Source of the DNA: Mycobacterium malmoense
GTDB lineage: Bacteria > Actinomycetota > Actinomycetes > Mycobacteriales > Mycobacteriaceae
Direction: 5' to 3'
DNA length: 64,000 nt
NCBI RefSeq assembly: GCF_019645855.1
Contig: NZ_CP080999.1
Location: 1 to 64,000, forward strand
Shown here: one piece after another, positions 20,853 through 29,419 of the stretch
Numbering within the stretch: the stretch's first letter is position 1
Layout of the letters: every line of letters starts with the position of its first letter
Notes under the pieces: generated by a model
Told to the model about the DNA's origin: nothing
The model's database searches: none
What the model saw: only the letters and a program-made list of their open reading frames with translations
Position numbers and translations under genes: made by a program

Positions 20853-22258
20853 ACCCGCTCGATCACCTCGGTGCCGGCCGCCGCGATCGGCGATGTCTTG
20901 CGCGCGCGGGTGCGCAGGGGGCGCCGGGCGCTGTGCGAGATGCGCGCCAGGATGGCCAGCAGCACATAGTTGGCCAGTAGCGATGACCCGCCGTACGACA
21001 TCCACGGCGTGGTCAACCCGGTCAGCGGAATGAGCTGGGTGACGCCGCCGACGACGATGAACAGCTGGATGGCCAGCGTCGAGGCCAGACCCGCGGCCAG
21101 CAGCTTGCCGAAGCTGTCCCGGGTGGCGATTGCGGTGCGCAGGCCACGGACGATGACGATGGTGTAGAGCATCAAAATGGCGGCCAGCCCCACCAGCCCG
21201 AGCTCTTCACCGAACGCGGCGATGATGAAGTCGGTCGCCGCGGCGGGCACGGTGTCGGGTTGGCCGTTACCGAGCCCGGTGCCGAAGATGCCGCCGGTGG
21301 CAAAGCTGAAAAGCGACTGCACGATCTGATAGCCGTTGCCGTCGGGGTCGGCGAACGGGTCCCACCACGTCTGCACGCGAATGCGGACGTGTTCGAAAAC
21401 GAAATACGCCACAACGCTTCCCGCGGCGAACAGCAGCAAGCCGATGACGACCCAACTGAAACGCTGGGTGGCGAGATACACCACCACCAAAAACGACGCG
21501 TAGAGCAGCAGCGAAGTCCCGAGATCCTTCTCAAAGGCCATCACACCCACCGAGGTCACCCAGGCGGCCAGCAGCGGTGCGAGGTCTCGGGGGCGGGGCA
21601 GGGTCATGCCCATGAAATGCTTGCCGACGCTGGTGAACAGGCCGCGTTTGGCGATTAGCACCGCCGAGAAGAAGATCAGCAGCAGAATCTTGGAGAACTC
21701 GGCGGGCTGAATTGAAAAGCCCGGGAAGCGAATCCAGATTTTGGCGCCGTTCTGCTCGGACACCGATGCCGGCAGCAGCGCGGGAATCGCCAGGAAAACC
21801 AGACCGGTGACTCCGCAGATGTAGCCGTAGCGCGCGAGTTGTCGATGGTCCTTGAGGAAGGTGACCACCACCGCGAAGGCCGTCACCCCGACCAGGGTCC
21901 ACAGCATCTGTTGGGTTGCGCTGGGGTGATGACGGCCGCTCAGCTCGTTGGTGACGAGGTCGAGCCGGTGGATCATCACTAAGCCAAGTCCGTTGAGCAG
22001 AGCCACTATTGGCAGCAGCAGCGGGTCGGTGTAGGGGGCGAAGCGCCTGATGGCGAGGTGCGCGCTTCCGAACGCGAGCAAAAAGATCAGCGCGTAGCTG
22101 GTCAGGTTCCAGCGCAAGCCGTGTTCCTGGTTGGCCTCGACGATGACTAACGCGGCGGCGGTGATCAGTGCGGCGAAGCACAACAACAGCAGTTCGGCGT
22201 TGCGCCGAGTGGGTAGCGGAGGCGTGACCGCGACCGGCGGCTGGAGTTGTGTGGTCAT
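20849..22258 (-). CDS. rodA: SEDS-family peptidoglycan polymerase RodA
   Basis: Integral membrane glycosyltransferase of the SEDS family that polymerises lipid II and works with a class B PBP. The 469-residue product has about 12 hydrophobic helices and a long periplasmic loop (VRIQTWWDPFADPDGNGYQ region). It carries the conserved SEDS motif around QPAEFSKI and the C-terminal PLTGLTTPWMSYGGSSLL signature. Length matches M. tuberculosis Rv0017c. It starts 7 nt after the pstP stop and overlaps pbpA, so polymerase and cross-linker are made from one message. Confidence 0.95.
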   Translation of the reverse strand: MTTQLQPPVAVTPPLPTRRNAELLLLCFAALITAAALVIVEANQEHGLRWNLTSYALIFLLAFGSAHLAIRRFAPYTDPLLLPIVALLNGLGLVMIHRLDLVTNELSGRHHPSATQQMLWTLVGVTAFAVVVTFLKDHRQLARYGYICGVTGLVFLAIPALLPASVSEQNGAKIWIRFPGFSIQPAEFSKILLLIFFSAVLIAKRGLFTSVGKHFMGMTLPRPRDLAPLLAAWVTSVGVMAFEKDLGTSLLLYASFLVVVYLATQRFSWVVIGLLLFAAGSVVAYFVFEHVRIRVQTWWDPFADPDGNGYQIVQSLFSFATGGIFGTGLGNGQPDTVPAAATDFIIAAFGEELGLVGLAAILMLYTIVIVRGLRTAIATRDSFGKLLAAGLASTLAIQLFIVVGGVTQLIPLTGLTTPWMSYGGSSLLANYVLLAILARISHSARRPLRTRARKTSPIAAAGTEVIERV

Positions 22259-22265
22259 GGCGCGC

Positions 22266-23810
22266 TCATGCCAGAGCCCGGCAGTCGATGCCCGGCTGAG
22301 GTAGGGGTGGCGGGAGTGCGGTCAGCGTCGGAGTGGGGGTACTCCCCTGCGTTGCGGGGGCCCCACCCGTTTGCGGGGGAGTCGTGGGCGACGTGGCCGC
22401 GGGCGCTACCGGCGTGGTGCCTGCGGGGGTGCTGGTCGAACTGGTGCCGCTGGACGAGGTGGTGGGCGCTGTGACGGTTGGCTCTGGTGCGCCGCCCATG
22501 GTCGTCGGGGTCGGCGACCCGGGCGGGGTAGTGGCGCGGGGCGGCGGACAAGGTGGCAGTAGGGAGTTGGCCGACAATTGGCGCAGCTGCCCGATGGCGT
22601 CATCCAGGGTTCCGGCCGGAAGCCCGGCCTGAACCTGTGCACGTTCGGGAGGGCGCAGGTCCTGCAGTTGGATCGGGTTGCAATCGAGATGCCCGTCGGC
22701 CTGGCCGGAACTGATCAGGGACAGTTCGTTGCGGGCGTTCAGGCAGCCGATCAAATACGGCTCGTGCAGGGACATGCCCAGCAGCGACCCTTGAATTCCG
22801 CGCAGGATCGACACCATGCCGTGGTATTCGGCGACGTAGTAGTTGCTCCGGATGATGGCCCGGCCGATGGCCAGACCCGCGAGCACCAACAGCACGACCA
22901 GCGTGACGACGATCGCCATCCGCCGTCGTGACCACCGTGACCGTTTCGGTGGTTCCTCTTGTGGTGCAACGCGTTTGGCGACGTCTTCGCGTGGCCTGAT
23001 GGCCGAGGCGCGGCCGGCCGATGTGTTGGGCAGGGTCAGCTGGTCGTCTTCACCCGAGACCGCGCCCGCCAGGATCGGCTGGGTCTGGCCGTAGTCGTAG
23101 TCGACGACGTCGGCGACCACGACGGTCACGTTGTCGGGGCCACCGCCGCGCAGCGCCAATTCGATGAGCCGATAAGCGCTTTCGCCGACGTCGGGGATCT
23201 GCAAGGCCTCAAGGATGGTTTCGTCGCTCACCGGGTCGGAGAGCCCGTCCGAGCAGAGCAGGTAGCGATCGCCGGCGCGTGCTTCCCGCATCGTCAGGGT
23301 GGGCTCGACCTCGTGACCCGTCAGCGCCCGCATGATCAACGATCGCTGCGGGTGGCTGTGCGCCTCTTCCCGGGTGATCCGCCCTTCGTCGACCAGGGTC
23401 TGGACAAAGGTGTCGTCCTTGGTGATCTGGGTCAGCTCGCCGTCACGCAGCAGATAGCCGCGTGAGTCGCCGATGTGCACCAACCCAATTCGGTTGCCGT
23501 CGAACAGGATTGCGGTAAGGGTCGTGCCCATTCCCTCGAGATCGGGCTCCATTTCGACCTGTGCGGCGATGGCCGCGTTGCCGGAGCGTACCGCGGCGTC
23601 GAGCTTGGCGAGCAGGTCACCACCGGGTTCGTCGTCGTCGAGGTGGGCCAACGCGGCGATCACCAACTGGGAGGCGATCTCACCGGCCGCGTGACCGCCC
23701 ATGCCGTCGGCCAGCGCCAGCAGCCGTGCGCCGGCGTAAACCGAATCTTCATTGTTGGAGCGCACCAGGCCGACATCGCTGCGGGCCGCATATCGCAGGA
23801 CCAGGGTCAC
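22266..23810 (-). CDS. pstP: Serine/threonine phosphatase PstP (PP2C family)
   Basis: The PP2C phosphatase that reverses PknA/PknB phosphorylation. The 514-residue product has the Mn-binding motifs NNEDS, ALADGMGGHAAGE, GDSRGYLL, SDGLSDPV and GGPDNVTVVV in the N-terminal 240 residues. A membrane helix (about 300-322), an extracellular domain, and a Pro/Thr/Ser-rich C-terminal tail follow. I chose the GTG at 23810 because it overlaps the fhaB stop as GTGA and gives the same length as M. tuberculosis PstP; upstream in-frame sequence is inside fhaB. Confidence 0.96.
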   Translation of the reverse strand: MTLVLRYAARSDVGLVRSNNEDSVYAGARLLALADGMGGHAAGEIASQLVIAALAHLDDDEPGGDLLAKLDAAVRSGNAAIAAQVEMEPDLEGMGTTLTAILFDGNRIGLVHIGDSRGYLLRDGELTQITKDDTFVQTLVDEGRITREEAHSHPQRSLIMRALTGHEVEPTLTMREARAGDRYLLCSDGLSDPVSDETILEALQIPDVGESAYRLIELALRGGGPDNVTVVVADVVDYDYGQTQPILAGAVSGEDDQLTLPNTSAGRASAIRPREDVAKRVAPQEEPPKRSRWSRRRMAIVVTLVVLLVLAGLAIGRAIIRSNYYVAEYHGMVSILRGIQGSLLGMSLHEPYLIGCLNARNELSLISSGQADGHLDCNPIQLQDLRPPERAQVQAGLPAGTLDDAIGQLRQLSANSLLPPCPPPRATTPPGSPTPTTMGGAPEPTVTAPTTSSSGTSSTSTPAGTTPVAPAATSPTTPPQTGGAPATQGSTPTPTLTALPPPLPQPGIDCRALA

Positions 23811-24274
23811 GGGCGCAACTCGATCGCCGTTTTGCCGATCCGGATCGGCGTTCCTATGGGGACTCGTACCGCAGTCGTCACCTTCGCCCTGTCGAGGTAA
23901 GTGCCGTTGGTCGATCCTAGATCCTCGACGTACCATTCCAAGCCGCGCTGAGACAGCCGGGCGTGCCGCGTCGAGGCGTAGTCGTCGGTGAGCACCAGGG
24001 TCGAGTCGTCAGCGCGTCCGATCAGTACCGGCTGCCCACTGAGCGTGATGCGCGCGCCCGCCAGCGACCCTTCCGTCACCACCAGGTAGCGGGCGGCATG
24101 GCGGCGCTGGCGTGAGGGCAGCAATGTGCCGCGCAACGCCAAGCCGCGGCGCACCATGACGGCGCCGGTGGGCGCATAGATATCGGTCCGCAATATCCGC
24201 AGCACCGACCAGATGAATACCCATAGCAGCATTAAAAATCCGGCACGCGTCAGCTGCAGTACTAGTCCCTGCAT
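23807..24274 (-). CDS. fhaB: FHA-domain protein FhaB (FipA)
   Basis: Phosphothreonine-binding adaptor that is phosphorylated by PknA/PknB and linked to division proteins. The 155-residue product has an N-terminal membrane helix (LMLLWVFIWSVLRIL, about residues 14-28) and a C-terminal FHA domain with the GR in IGRADDSTLVL, SxxH (STRHARL) and LGSTNGTYLDR. I chose the ATG at 24274 (MQGLVLQLTRAGF) to match the family length. It is separated from fhaA by 125 nt, the largest gap in the operon, so an internal promoter is possible. Confidence 0.95.
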   Translation of the reverse strand: MQGLVLQLTRAGFLMLLWVFIWSVLRILRTDIYAPTGAVMVRRGLALRGTLLPSRQRRHAARYLVVTEGSLAGARITLSGQPVLIGRADDSTLVLTDDYASTRHARLSQRGLEWYVEDLGSTNGTYLDRAKVTTAVRVPIGTPIRIGKTAIELRP

Positions 24275-24399
24275 CTGGCGTCCTTTCCGTCCTGGCGCCG
24301 CACCCTTCGCACCCGTGACACCGAGCACATCAGCAACGTCACGATACTTGGACGGTGGTCGACGCGGGGAGAAGCACGGCGACTTTGAGCCCGGTGCGT

Positions 24400-26052
24400 T
24401 CAGTGGATGCGAACGATGATCTCCGAGTGGCCCAAGCGGATCACGTCACCGTCGGCCAACTGCCACTCCTGCACCGGCGCGTTATTGACGGTGGTGCCGT
24501 TGGTGGAGTTGAGGTCGGAGAGGAGCGCGACCTGTCCGTCCCAGCGGATCTCCAGGTGACGCCGCGACACCCCGGTGTCGGGCAGCCGGAACTGGGCGTC
24601 CTGGCCGCGGCCGATGATGTTGGAGCCGTCGCGCAGCTGATAGGTCCGGCCGCTGCCGTCGTCGAGCTGCAGGGTCACCGTCGTTACGGCGGACCCATAG
24701 CCACCCTGGCCGTAACCGCCGTAGCCGCCACCCGCCTGCTGGCCGTAATCGGCTGGAGCGTAATCGGGCGGCTGGCCGTAATCGTATTCGCGGTGGGCGG
24801 TTTCGGCGTATCCGCCCTGCGGGCCGTATCCGCCGGCGGGAACGCTTTCGGCGTACTGGGTGTAGTCGCCCGGGCCATAGTCTTGCTGGCCATATCCGCT
24901 GCCCTGCTGGTAGCCCGGGTCGTACGCGCCGCCCTCGGGGTAAGCCGGCCGTTGTTGCTCGGGCGGGGCCTGCGGGGCTGGAGGGGCATAGCCTGTTTCA
25001 TCCTGGCGAGCCGGCCCGCTTCCGTAATCGCCATACCCGCCGTAGCCCGGCTGCCCGGCGCCGGGTTGAGCGCCGCCGGGAGGACCGTAGCCGCCGCCCT
25101 GGCGGTAGCCCTGGTCGTAGCCTTGCCCGCCATAGCCTGCCGGGGCTCCCGGGGCAGGGGGACGCTGTTCGTAGGACGGTGGGTAGCCACCCTGCCCTTG
25201 GTCGGGATAGCCGCGGCCTTGGTCCGGGTATCCGGGCTGTGCTTGATACCCGCGCTGGTCATAGCCGCCCTGGTCGGGGTAGCCGCCGCGTTGGCCCGGG
25301 TAGCCGCCTTGGTCTGGGTAGCCACCGCGCGGCTCGGGATAGCCACCCTGCTCCGGGTAGCCACCCTGCTCGGGGTAGCCCCCCTGCTCGGGATGACGGG
25401 GCGGCGGGTATCCGCCCTGAGGTGGGTAGCCGCCTTGTTCGGGCGGATAGCCAGCTCGAGGGTCGGGCCCGCCCTGCGGATCCGGGCCGCGCGGATCGTC
25501 TTGCGGATGCCCGTACCGATCGTCGTAATACTCGTCACCGGGCCGCCCCTGCCCCTGACCCCCGCGGTAGCTCGAATTGTCAGTCATTGGTGCTACTCCT
25601 CGTTCTGCGCCGAACGCTTGATTTGATTGTGGCCGGAGGGGAAGGTCGACCGTCGGGCGGGGCTCCACGTCAGGGTTGACAGCGCCGCGGGCGCGGTGCT
25701 GGCCGGTACGCAGGCTCGACGACTGCTCGAACCGGACGACCACATCACCATACGTTTGCCACCCCTGTCCATGGATATAGTCAGCCAGGTACCTTGCGAA
25801 AGCGCTCGACGTGAGAGCCGGGTCGGCGCCCACCTTCTCAAAGTCGTGCATACCGAGGGTAATGATGTATTCGTTGGGGGCCAAAAGACGATTCCCCGGA
25901 AGCGTCTGGACACCGTCGTCGGCTTCGCGGCGCAATAGGGTTTCGACCTCTTGGGGAACGATCGACCCCCCGAAGACTCGAGCGAACGCGTTGTCTACGC
26001 TCGCCTCGAGCTTGCGCTCAATGCGCTGAACGAGCCCCTTTTGGCTACTCAT
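24400..26052 (-). CDS. fhaA: FHA-domain protein FhaA with DUF3662 domain
   Basis: PknB-regulated adaptor; in mycobacteria it binds the phosphorylated pseudokinase domain of MviN (MurJ) and controls lipid II flipping. The 550-residue product has an N-terminal DUF3662 domain (MSSQKGLVQRIERKLE to about residue 120) and a long Gly/Tyr/Pro/Gln-rich disordered middle made of imperfect GGYP-type repeats (about residues 160-430). A C-terminal FHA domain carries IIGRGQDAQFRLPDTGVSRRHLEI and LNSTNGTTVNN (described in parts). The ATG at 26052 opens the leftward operon. The repeat region is longer than in M. tuberculosis as I recall it. Confidence 0.95.
   Translation of the reverse strand: MSSQKGLVQRIERKLEASVDNAFARVFGGSIVPQEVETLLRREADDGVQTLPGNRLLAPNEYIITLGMHDFEKVGADPALTSSAFARYLADYIHGQGWQTYGDVVVRFEQSSSLRTGQHRARGAVNPDVEPRPTVDLPLRPQSNQAFGAERGVAPMTDNSSYRGGQGQGRPGDEYYDDRYGHPQDDPRGPDPQGGPDPRAGYPPEQGGYPPQGGYPPPRHPEQGGYPEQGGYPEQGGYPEPRGGYPDQGGYPGQRGGYPDQGGYDQRGYQAQPGYPDQGRGYPDQGQGGYPPSYEQRPPAPGAPAGYGGQGYDQGYRQGGGYGPPGGAQPGAGQPGYGGYGDYGSGPARQDETGYAPPAPQAPPEQQRPAYPEGGAYDPGYQQGSGYGQQDYGPGDYTQYAESVPAGGYGPQGGYAETAHREYDYGQPPDYAPADYGQQAGGGYGGYGQGGYGSAVTTVTLQLDDGSGRTYQLRDGSNIIGRGQDAQFRLPDTGVSRRHLEIRWDGQVALLSDLNSTNGTTVNNAPVQEWQLADGDVIRLGHSEIIVRIH
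25150..25560 (-). repeat. Tandem GGYP-type codon repeats in fhaA
   Basis: Imperfect repeats of a unit encoding GGYPxQ or GGYPPQ run through this stretch, with runs of TAGCCACCCTG-like sequence on the plus strand. They encode the disordered FhaA linker. Repeats like these vary in number between strains, but that is inference here. Confidence 0.8.
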
Positions 26053-26305
26053 CTCTCAGTGCTCGCCCGCAGTTGTCATGATGTCTCGCGGGCGCGAGGC
26101 AAACGAACCGCCCGCGTGTCCTATCACCCCAGCATGGTATCGGGACACCACGGCGCTGCGGCACCGTGGGAATTCTGAGAATCGCGTCCTTGCAGCTCAG
26201 GGCAGTGCTTAAGGTGGCCGCACGGTGCGGGAACGGCTGCCGAGCCCTCCGAGGCGATTGGGGCGCGCGGCCATTACAGTGATATGGTCCTTCGGTTGTT
26301 TTCCC

Positions 26306-26388
26306 GGGCGAGTGGCGGAATGGCAGACGCGCTGGCTTCAGGTGCCAGTGTCCTTCGGGACGTGGGGGTTCAAGTCCCCCTTCGCCCA
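26306..26388 (+). tRNA. leuT: tRNA-Leu (anticodon CAG)
   Basis: 83-nt class II tRNA. The acceptor GGGCGAG pairs with TTCGCCC; the anticodon loop CTTCAGG gives CAG; a long variable arm TGTCCTTCGGGACG follows; the T arm is GGGGG-TTCAAGT-CCCCC; discriminator A. No encoded CCA. Confidence 0.96.
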
Positions 26389-26418
26389 CAGAGAGCGGTT
26401 CTATGAACTGCAGGCATC

Positions 26419-26450
26419 AAGGTCGCGAACTCATTTGGGTTCGTGACCTT
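26419..26450 (+). terminator. Hairpin terminator after tRNA-Leu
   Basis: AAGGTCGCGAAC (26419-26430) pairs with GTTCGTGACCTT (26439-26450): 12-bp stem with one G-T pair and an 8-nt loop, 30 nt after the tRNA. There is no clean U-tract, as is common for mycobacterial terminators. Confidence 0.6.
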
Positions 26451-26868
26451 CGTGTTTGGGTGAAGCGGTGGTTGACGGAGCTCCCCGCTGTGGCGAGTGG
26501 GTCTAGGTGAGCAGATCCCCGACCGAAGCGTTCGTGCTCGTGACGGATTAGCGGAAAGCTACCGTCGCGAGCTAAATGCCTGCGCCCTCGTCGACACGCT
26601 GGCACGGCTCGACGCACTCGGCCGCGTCCGCGTCGTCGTCGACCAGCCCACGTCACACGAACTGCTCTGGGCCGCAGACCGTATCGCATGGTCCTGCGCG
26701 CCGGCGGCGGCAACCCAGAATACGCATCGCGCATCTGGTTACCGTCCATAACGTCACCTAGATGCGCGAAAGCCGGGCGACCCTGCAAACAGTGCAGGCG
26801 CAGTAGCGAAGTGAATTGACCAGTGTGCGCGGGCCAGTAGCCTAACCAGCAGCTCAGGAGGGGTAGGG
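26451..26868. other. Intergenic stretch, no supported gene
   Basis: Between the tRNA-Leu terminator and the next ribosome-binding site I see no convincing gene. The plus frame around 26570-26670 encodes TLARLDALGRVRVVVDQP, which resembles the VVVDQP segment of some IS110-family transposases. It is not continued by recognisable transposase motifs and adjacent frames are closed. M. tuberculosis carries Rv0021c here as I recall; it is absent. At best a decayed insertion-sequence scrap. Confidence 0.3.
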
Positions 26869-27069
26869 ATGTTTCGCGACTTCGCAGCCTCGGCGGGTTT
26901 TCCCGAGGCGGTCACCCAGACGCGTCCTGGGCAGACCAGCACACCGCGAACTCACCGGAAAACTGTCAGCGGTGTCTGCGAAATACTCTGCGGGACAGAG
27001 GGTTTCACCGGTATGGACGACCGCAACACGGCGAAACCGCGGGCGGCGCGATGCAACTCCGCTACATAA
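26869..27069 (+). CDS. Small leader ORF overlapping the toxin gene start
   Basis: A 66-codon frame with a strong ribosome-binding site: AGGAGGGG at 26856-26863, 5 nt before the ATG. Its stop lies 19 nt inside the next gene, whose own start has only a weak upstream G-rich sequence. The product (starting MFRDFAASAGFPEAV) is not recognised, has no membrane segment and has three cysteines. It may be a real small gene or a leader that couples translation to the downstream gene. The +2 frame is also open across the region, so a start-site error for the downstream gene is another explanation. Confidence 0.35.
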   Translation: MFRDFAASAGFPEAVTQTRPGQTSTPRTHRKTVSGVCEILCGTEGFTGMDDRNTAKPRAARCNSAT

Positions 27070-28904
27070 GCATCCCGGCACTGGTCGCTGAAGCCGGCGG
27101 CGATCCCTGGGCGATCAATAAAAGCCTTCAGGTCGGTCGACCTGCCCAGATATCTCAGCTGGCGGAGGCCTTTCATGCTGCGGGCCGCTGCACCGCCGAG
27201 GCCAGTGCAGCGTTCGAGGAGGCGCGTCGCCGCTTTGAAGCGTCGTGGAATCACGAGGACGGCGAGCACCCGATCAACGACTCCGCCGAAGTGCAGCGCG
27301 TGACCACGTCGTTGGGTGCGCAATCCCTGCAGTTACCCAAGGTCGGGGTCGACCTGGAAAACATCGCGGCCGCCCTCGCCGAGGCGCAACGATCCGCGGG
27401 CGGCGAGATCGCGACTCTGGAAGGTCAGTTGCACCGGCTCGACGATTTGATTGGCCTGGCGCTGGATCACGAAAAAGACGCCAACCTCAGCGTGGACGAA
27501 ACGGCCGCGCTGAATGCCCTCATCGACGGCTGTGAAAAGGACGCCATTGCCGACACCAAAGCCGCTGCGGCCGAGCTTCTCTCAGTCCGCAGCCGCTACT
27601 CCGATTGCCTGCAGAAATCACTGAATAACCTGCACATCGAGGGATACGACGCCGCCGTCCTCGCCGGTGTCGACGGCGACGCTGCATCCCAGCCGTCTGG
27701 GCTCCAGGCCGACGAGCTGGCCGCCATCCGCCAAGTGACCAATCAGGCCGTGGTGGATCAGATGGCCAAGGTGCGCGCCGCGCAGGATGCCCTCAACAAG
27801 GCGCTGGCCACGCTCTATACCCACGGACCGGGCTCCCCTGAGGGCGAGGCCGCAGCCGCCAGTCTGTCCAAGCTCAAGGCCGATCTCGCCCGCGCGCTCG
27901 ACGACCTGGGCAAGCTGCCCGACTACAACAACGTCGACCCCTCGTCGATCAGCATCACCCCCGACGGCCATTTCGTTTTCACCTACAACGTCAACGGACA
28001 GCCGGTGCAGGTCGTCGGGCAGCTCAAGAACGGTGCCGGCGAATTTTTCGACCAGGCCACCGGCACCTACTACACTTTCAACGGCGGCAAGTTGGCTGGG
28101 ATGCGCACACCGGATCCAGGGAAGGCCGAAGCCACTTCCGAACCGTTGTGGAGCGCCATCACCTTGGCGGTCGGGGGAGCCGAACTCAAGGCCGGCGGCG
28201 CCGCGGCTTGGCAAGGCCTGAAGACGTTTTTTAATCGTGAGGCGCTGGAGGGCCTGACGTCCGAAAATGTGTTGCCCCGGGCCCTTGCCGGAGCCCAGCA
28301 ACGTTTCGAAGCCGCAGAACAGAATCTCGCCACGCACGGCCCACTGCCTGACACCAGTGGCCAACCCGTCCCCGGCACCCATCCTGCTGGCCCGCCACCG
28401 CTGGTCAAGCACACCCCACCCGCAGCCCCAGGGGACATCCCGCCCGGTGAACCTCACCTGCCCGTGATAGCCGACAGCCCGCCACCGGTTGTGACAGACC
28501 CAGGACATCCGGAGTTCACCCTCGACAACCCGCTGCACTACATGACACCAGAACTGCAAGCGCTGTCCGAACAACACCTAACTGGAAGCGGCGAAACCGT
28601 GCTGGGACCGTTTAAACCTCCAAGAGGAGGCCTCTCATATATCGACCTAGCAAAGCTACACAAAGCCAGCTACTTCGACCTCGGCGACGCCTGGTATTCA
28701 TTCACGCCCACCGAACAACTCGCCGCCAATCAGCATGTACTCGACGTCGCTATCGCCAATCGCGATAAGATCACTTTGTCAGTACCATTTTACAGGATAG
28801 TTCCGAATACCTACACAGCTGCTGAGATTCGATACCTGGAGGCGCACGGGTACCAGCGAGTAGGTGATAATGCGCTTCTACCGCCAATTAATGAGGAACG
28901 GTAA
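27051..28904 (+). CDS. Polymorphic-toxin-like protein with mycobacterial type VII-type N-terminal module
   Basis: A 617-residue protein. The first ~330 residues (RYISIPALVAEAGGDPW, then a helical region with HPINDSAEVQR) resemble the N-terminal module shared by many large mycobacterial secreted proteins thought to travel through ESX/type VII systems. A beta-rich segment (about 300-345), a hydrophobic stretch (about 365-390), and a Pro-rich hinge (about 440-490) follow. The ~90-residue C-terminal domain has SYFDLGDAWYSFTP, ANQHVLDVAIANRD and AEIRYLEAHGY, a type seen at the ends of other polymorphic toxins; I cannot name its activity. The last third is visibly AT-richer than the rest. A small gene follows after 3 nt, as expected for an immunity gene. 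The ATG at 27051 is the first start in frame. Confidence 0.7.
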   Translation: MQLRYISIPALVAEAGGDPWAINKSLQVGRPAQISQLAEAFHAAGRCTAEASAAFEEARRRFEASWNHEDGEHPINDSAEVQRVTTSLGAQSLQLPKVGVDLENIAAALAEAQRSAGGEIATLEGQLHRLDDLIGLALDHEKDANLSVDETAALNALIDGCEKDAIADTKAAAAELLSVRSRYSDCLQKSLNNLHIEGYDAAVLAGVDGDAASQPSGLQADELAAIRQVTNQAVVDQMAKVRAAQDALNKALATLYTHGPGSPEGEAAAASLSKLKADLARALDDLGKLPDYNNVDPSSISITPDGHFVFTYNVNGQPVQVVGQLKNGAGEFFDQATGTYYTFNGGKLAGMRTPDPGKAEATSEPLWSAITLAVGGAELKAGGAAAWQGLKTFFNREALEGLTSENVLPRALAGAQQRFEAAEQNLATHGPLPDTSGQPVPGTHPAGPPPLVKHTPPAAPGDIPPGEPHLPVIADSPPPVVTDPGHPEFTLDNPLHYMTPELQALSEQHLTGSGETVLGPFKPPRGGLSYIDLAKLHKASYFDLGDAWYSFTPTEQLAANQHVLDVAIANRDKITLSVPFYRIVPNTYTAAEIRYLEAHGYQRVGDNALLPPINEER

Positions 28905-28907
28905 ACA

Positions 28908-29330
28908 ATGAAGACGTTGCTGGAGTTTTTTCTACAGTACTTCGACTTCCTGTATTTAGACCCCCGTTATCGTATTACGGACTCAAAGACTTCGGGGAGC
29001 CAGACGATCAATGCATCGCTGACGCTGACCGGCCCGCTAATCAGCTGGGATCTGTTCAATGATCGAGGCCAAATGGGCTTCGCTATTGCACCAACTCAGT
29101 TAGCGGAGTCGCCCGACAACTGGTTCCGGCTATCGCTTGTTCGACAGTACCTGGATGACTACGACGAAACGAACTTTGTATCTCCGCCAGCAACAGTGGC
29201 ATGGGTCCGGGACAACCTCGGCCGCATCGAGGAACTCTTTTCCGATGCAAAAGCTGCTCGCTCATGCGAGGAACTCCTCACCCTTGCGAAGTCACTTGCA
29301 AACAAGTACTTTGGTCCTCCAAAAGCGTAG
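28908..29330 (+). CDS. Probable immunity protein for the upstream toxin
   Basis: A 140-residue protein, MKTLLEFFLQYFDFLYLDPRY to FGPPKA, starting 3 nt after the toxin stop with GAGGAAC upstream of its ATG. No signal peptide; it looks cytosolic, mixed alpha/beta, and its codon use is much less GC-biased than its neighbours. I do not recognise the family. Position, size and matching low GC with the toxin C-terminus suggest it neutralises that domain. The immunity role is inference. Confidence 0.6.
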   Translation: MKTLLEFFLQYFDFLYLDPRYRITDSKTSGSQTINASLTLTGPLISWDLFNDRGQMGFAIAPTQLAESPDNWFRLSLVRQYLDDYDETNFVSPPATVAWVRDNLGRIEELFSDAKAARSCEELLTLAKSLANKYFGPPKA

Positions 29331-29419
29331 GCACGGAATTGGCGGCTCGCAGGAATACCGCTGCTAAGGATACCCACCAGATATTAGCAGCGCCTCGTTT
29401 AAGGCGCCGACTCTACCGC

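Noticed and set aside
19692..20969. Plus-strand frame of 425 codons antisense to pbpA
   Set aside because: Arg/Gly-rich shadow; pbpA motifs on the other strand are unambiguous.
24355..25626. Hydrophobic-looking 423-codon frame antisense to fhaA
   Set aside because: Val/Ala richness comes from reading the complementary repeat; FhaA domains explain the region.
26497..26751. 84-codon frame as an IS110 transposase fragment
   Set aside because: Only about 18 residues resemble the family; no catalytic motif, terminal repeats or intact frame, so not called a mobile element.
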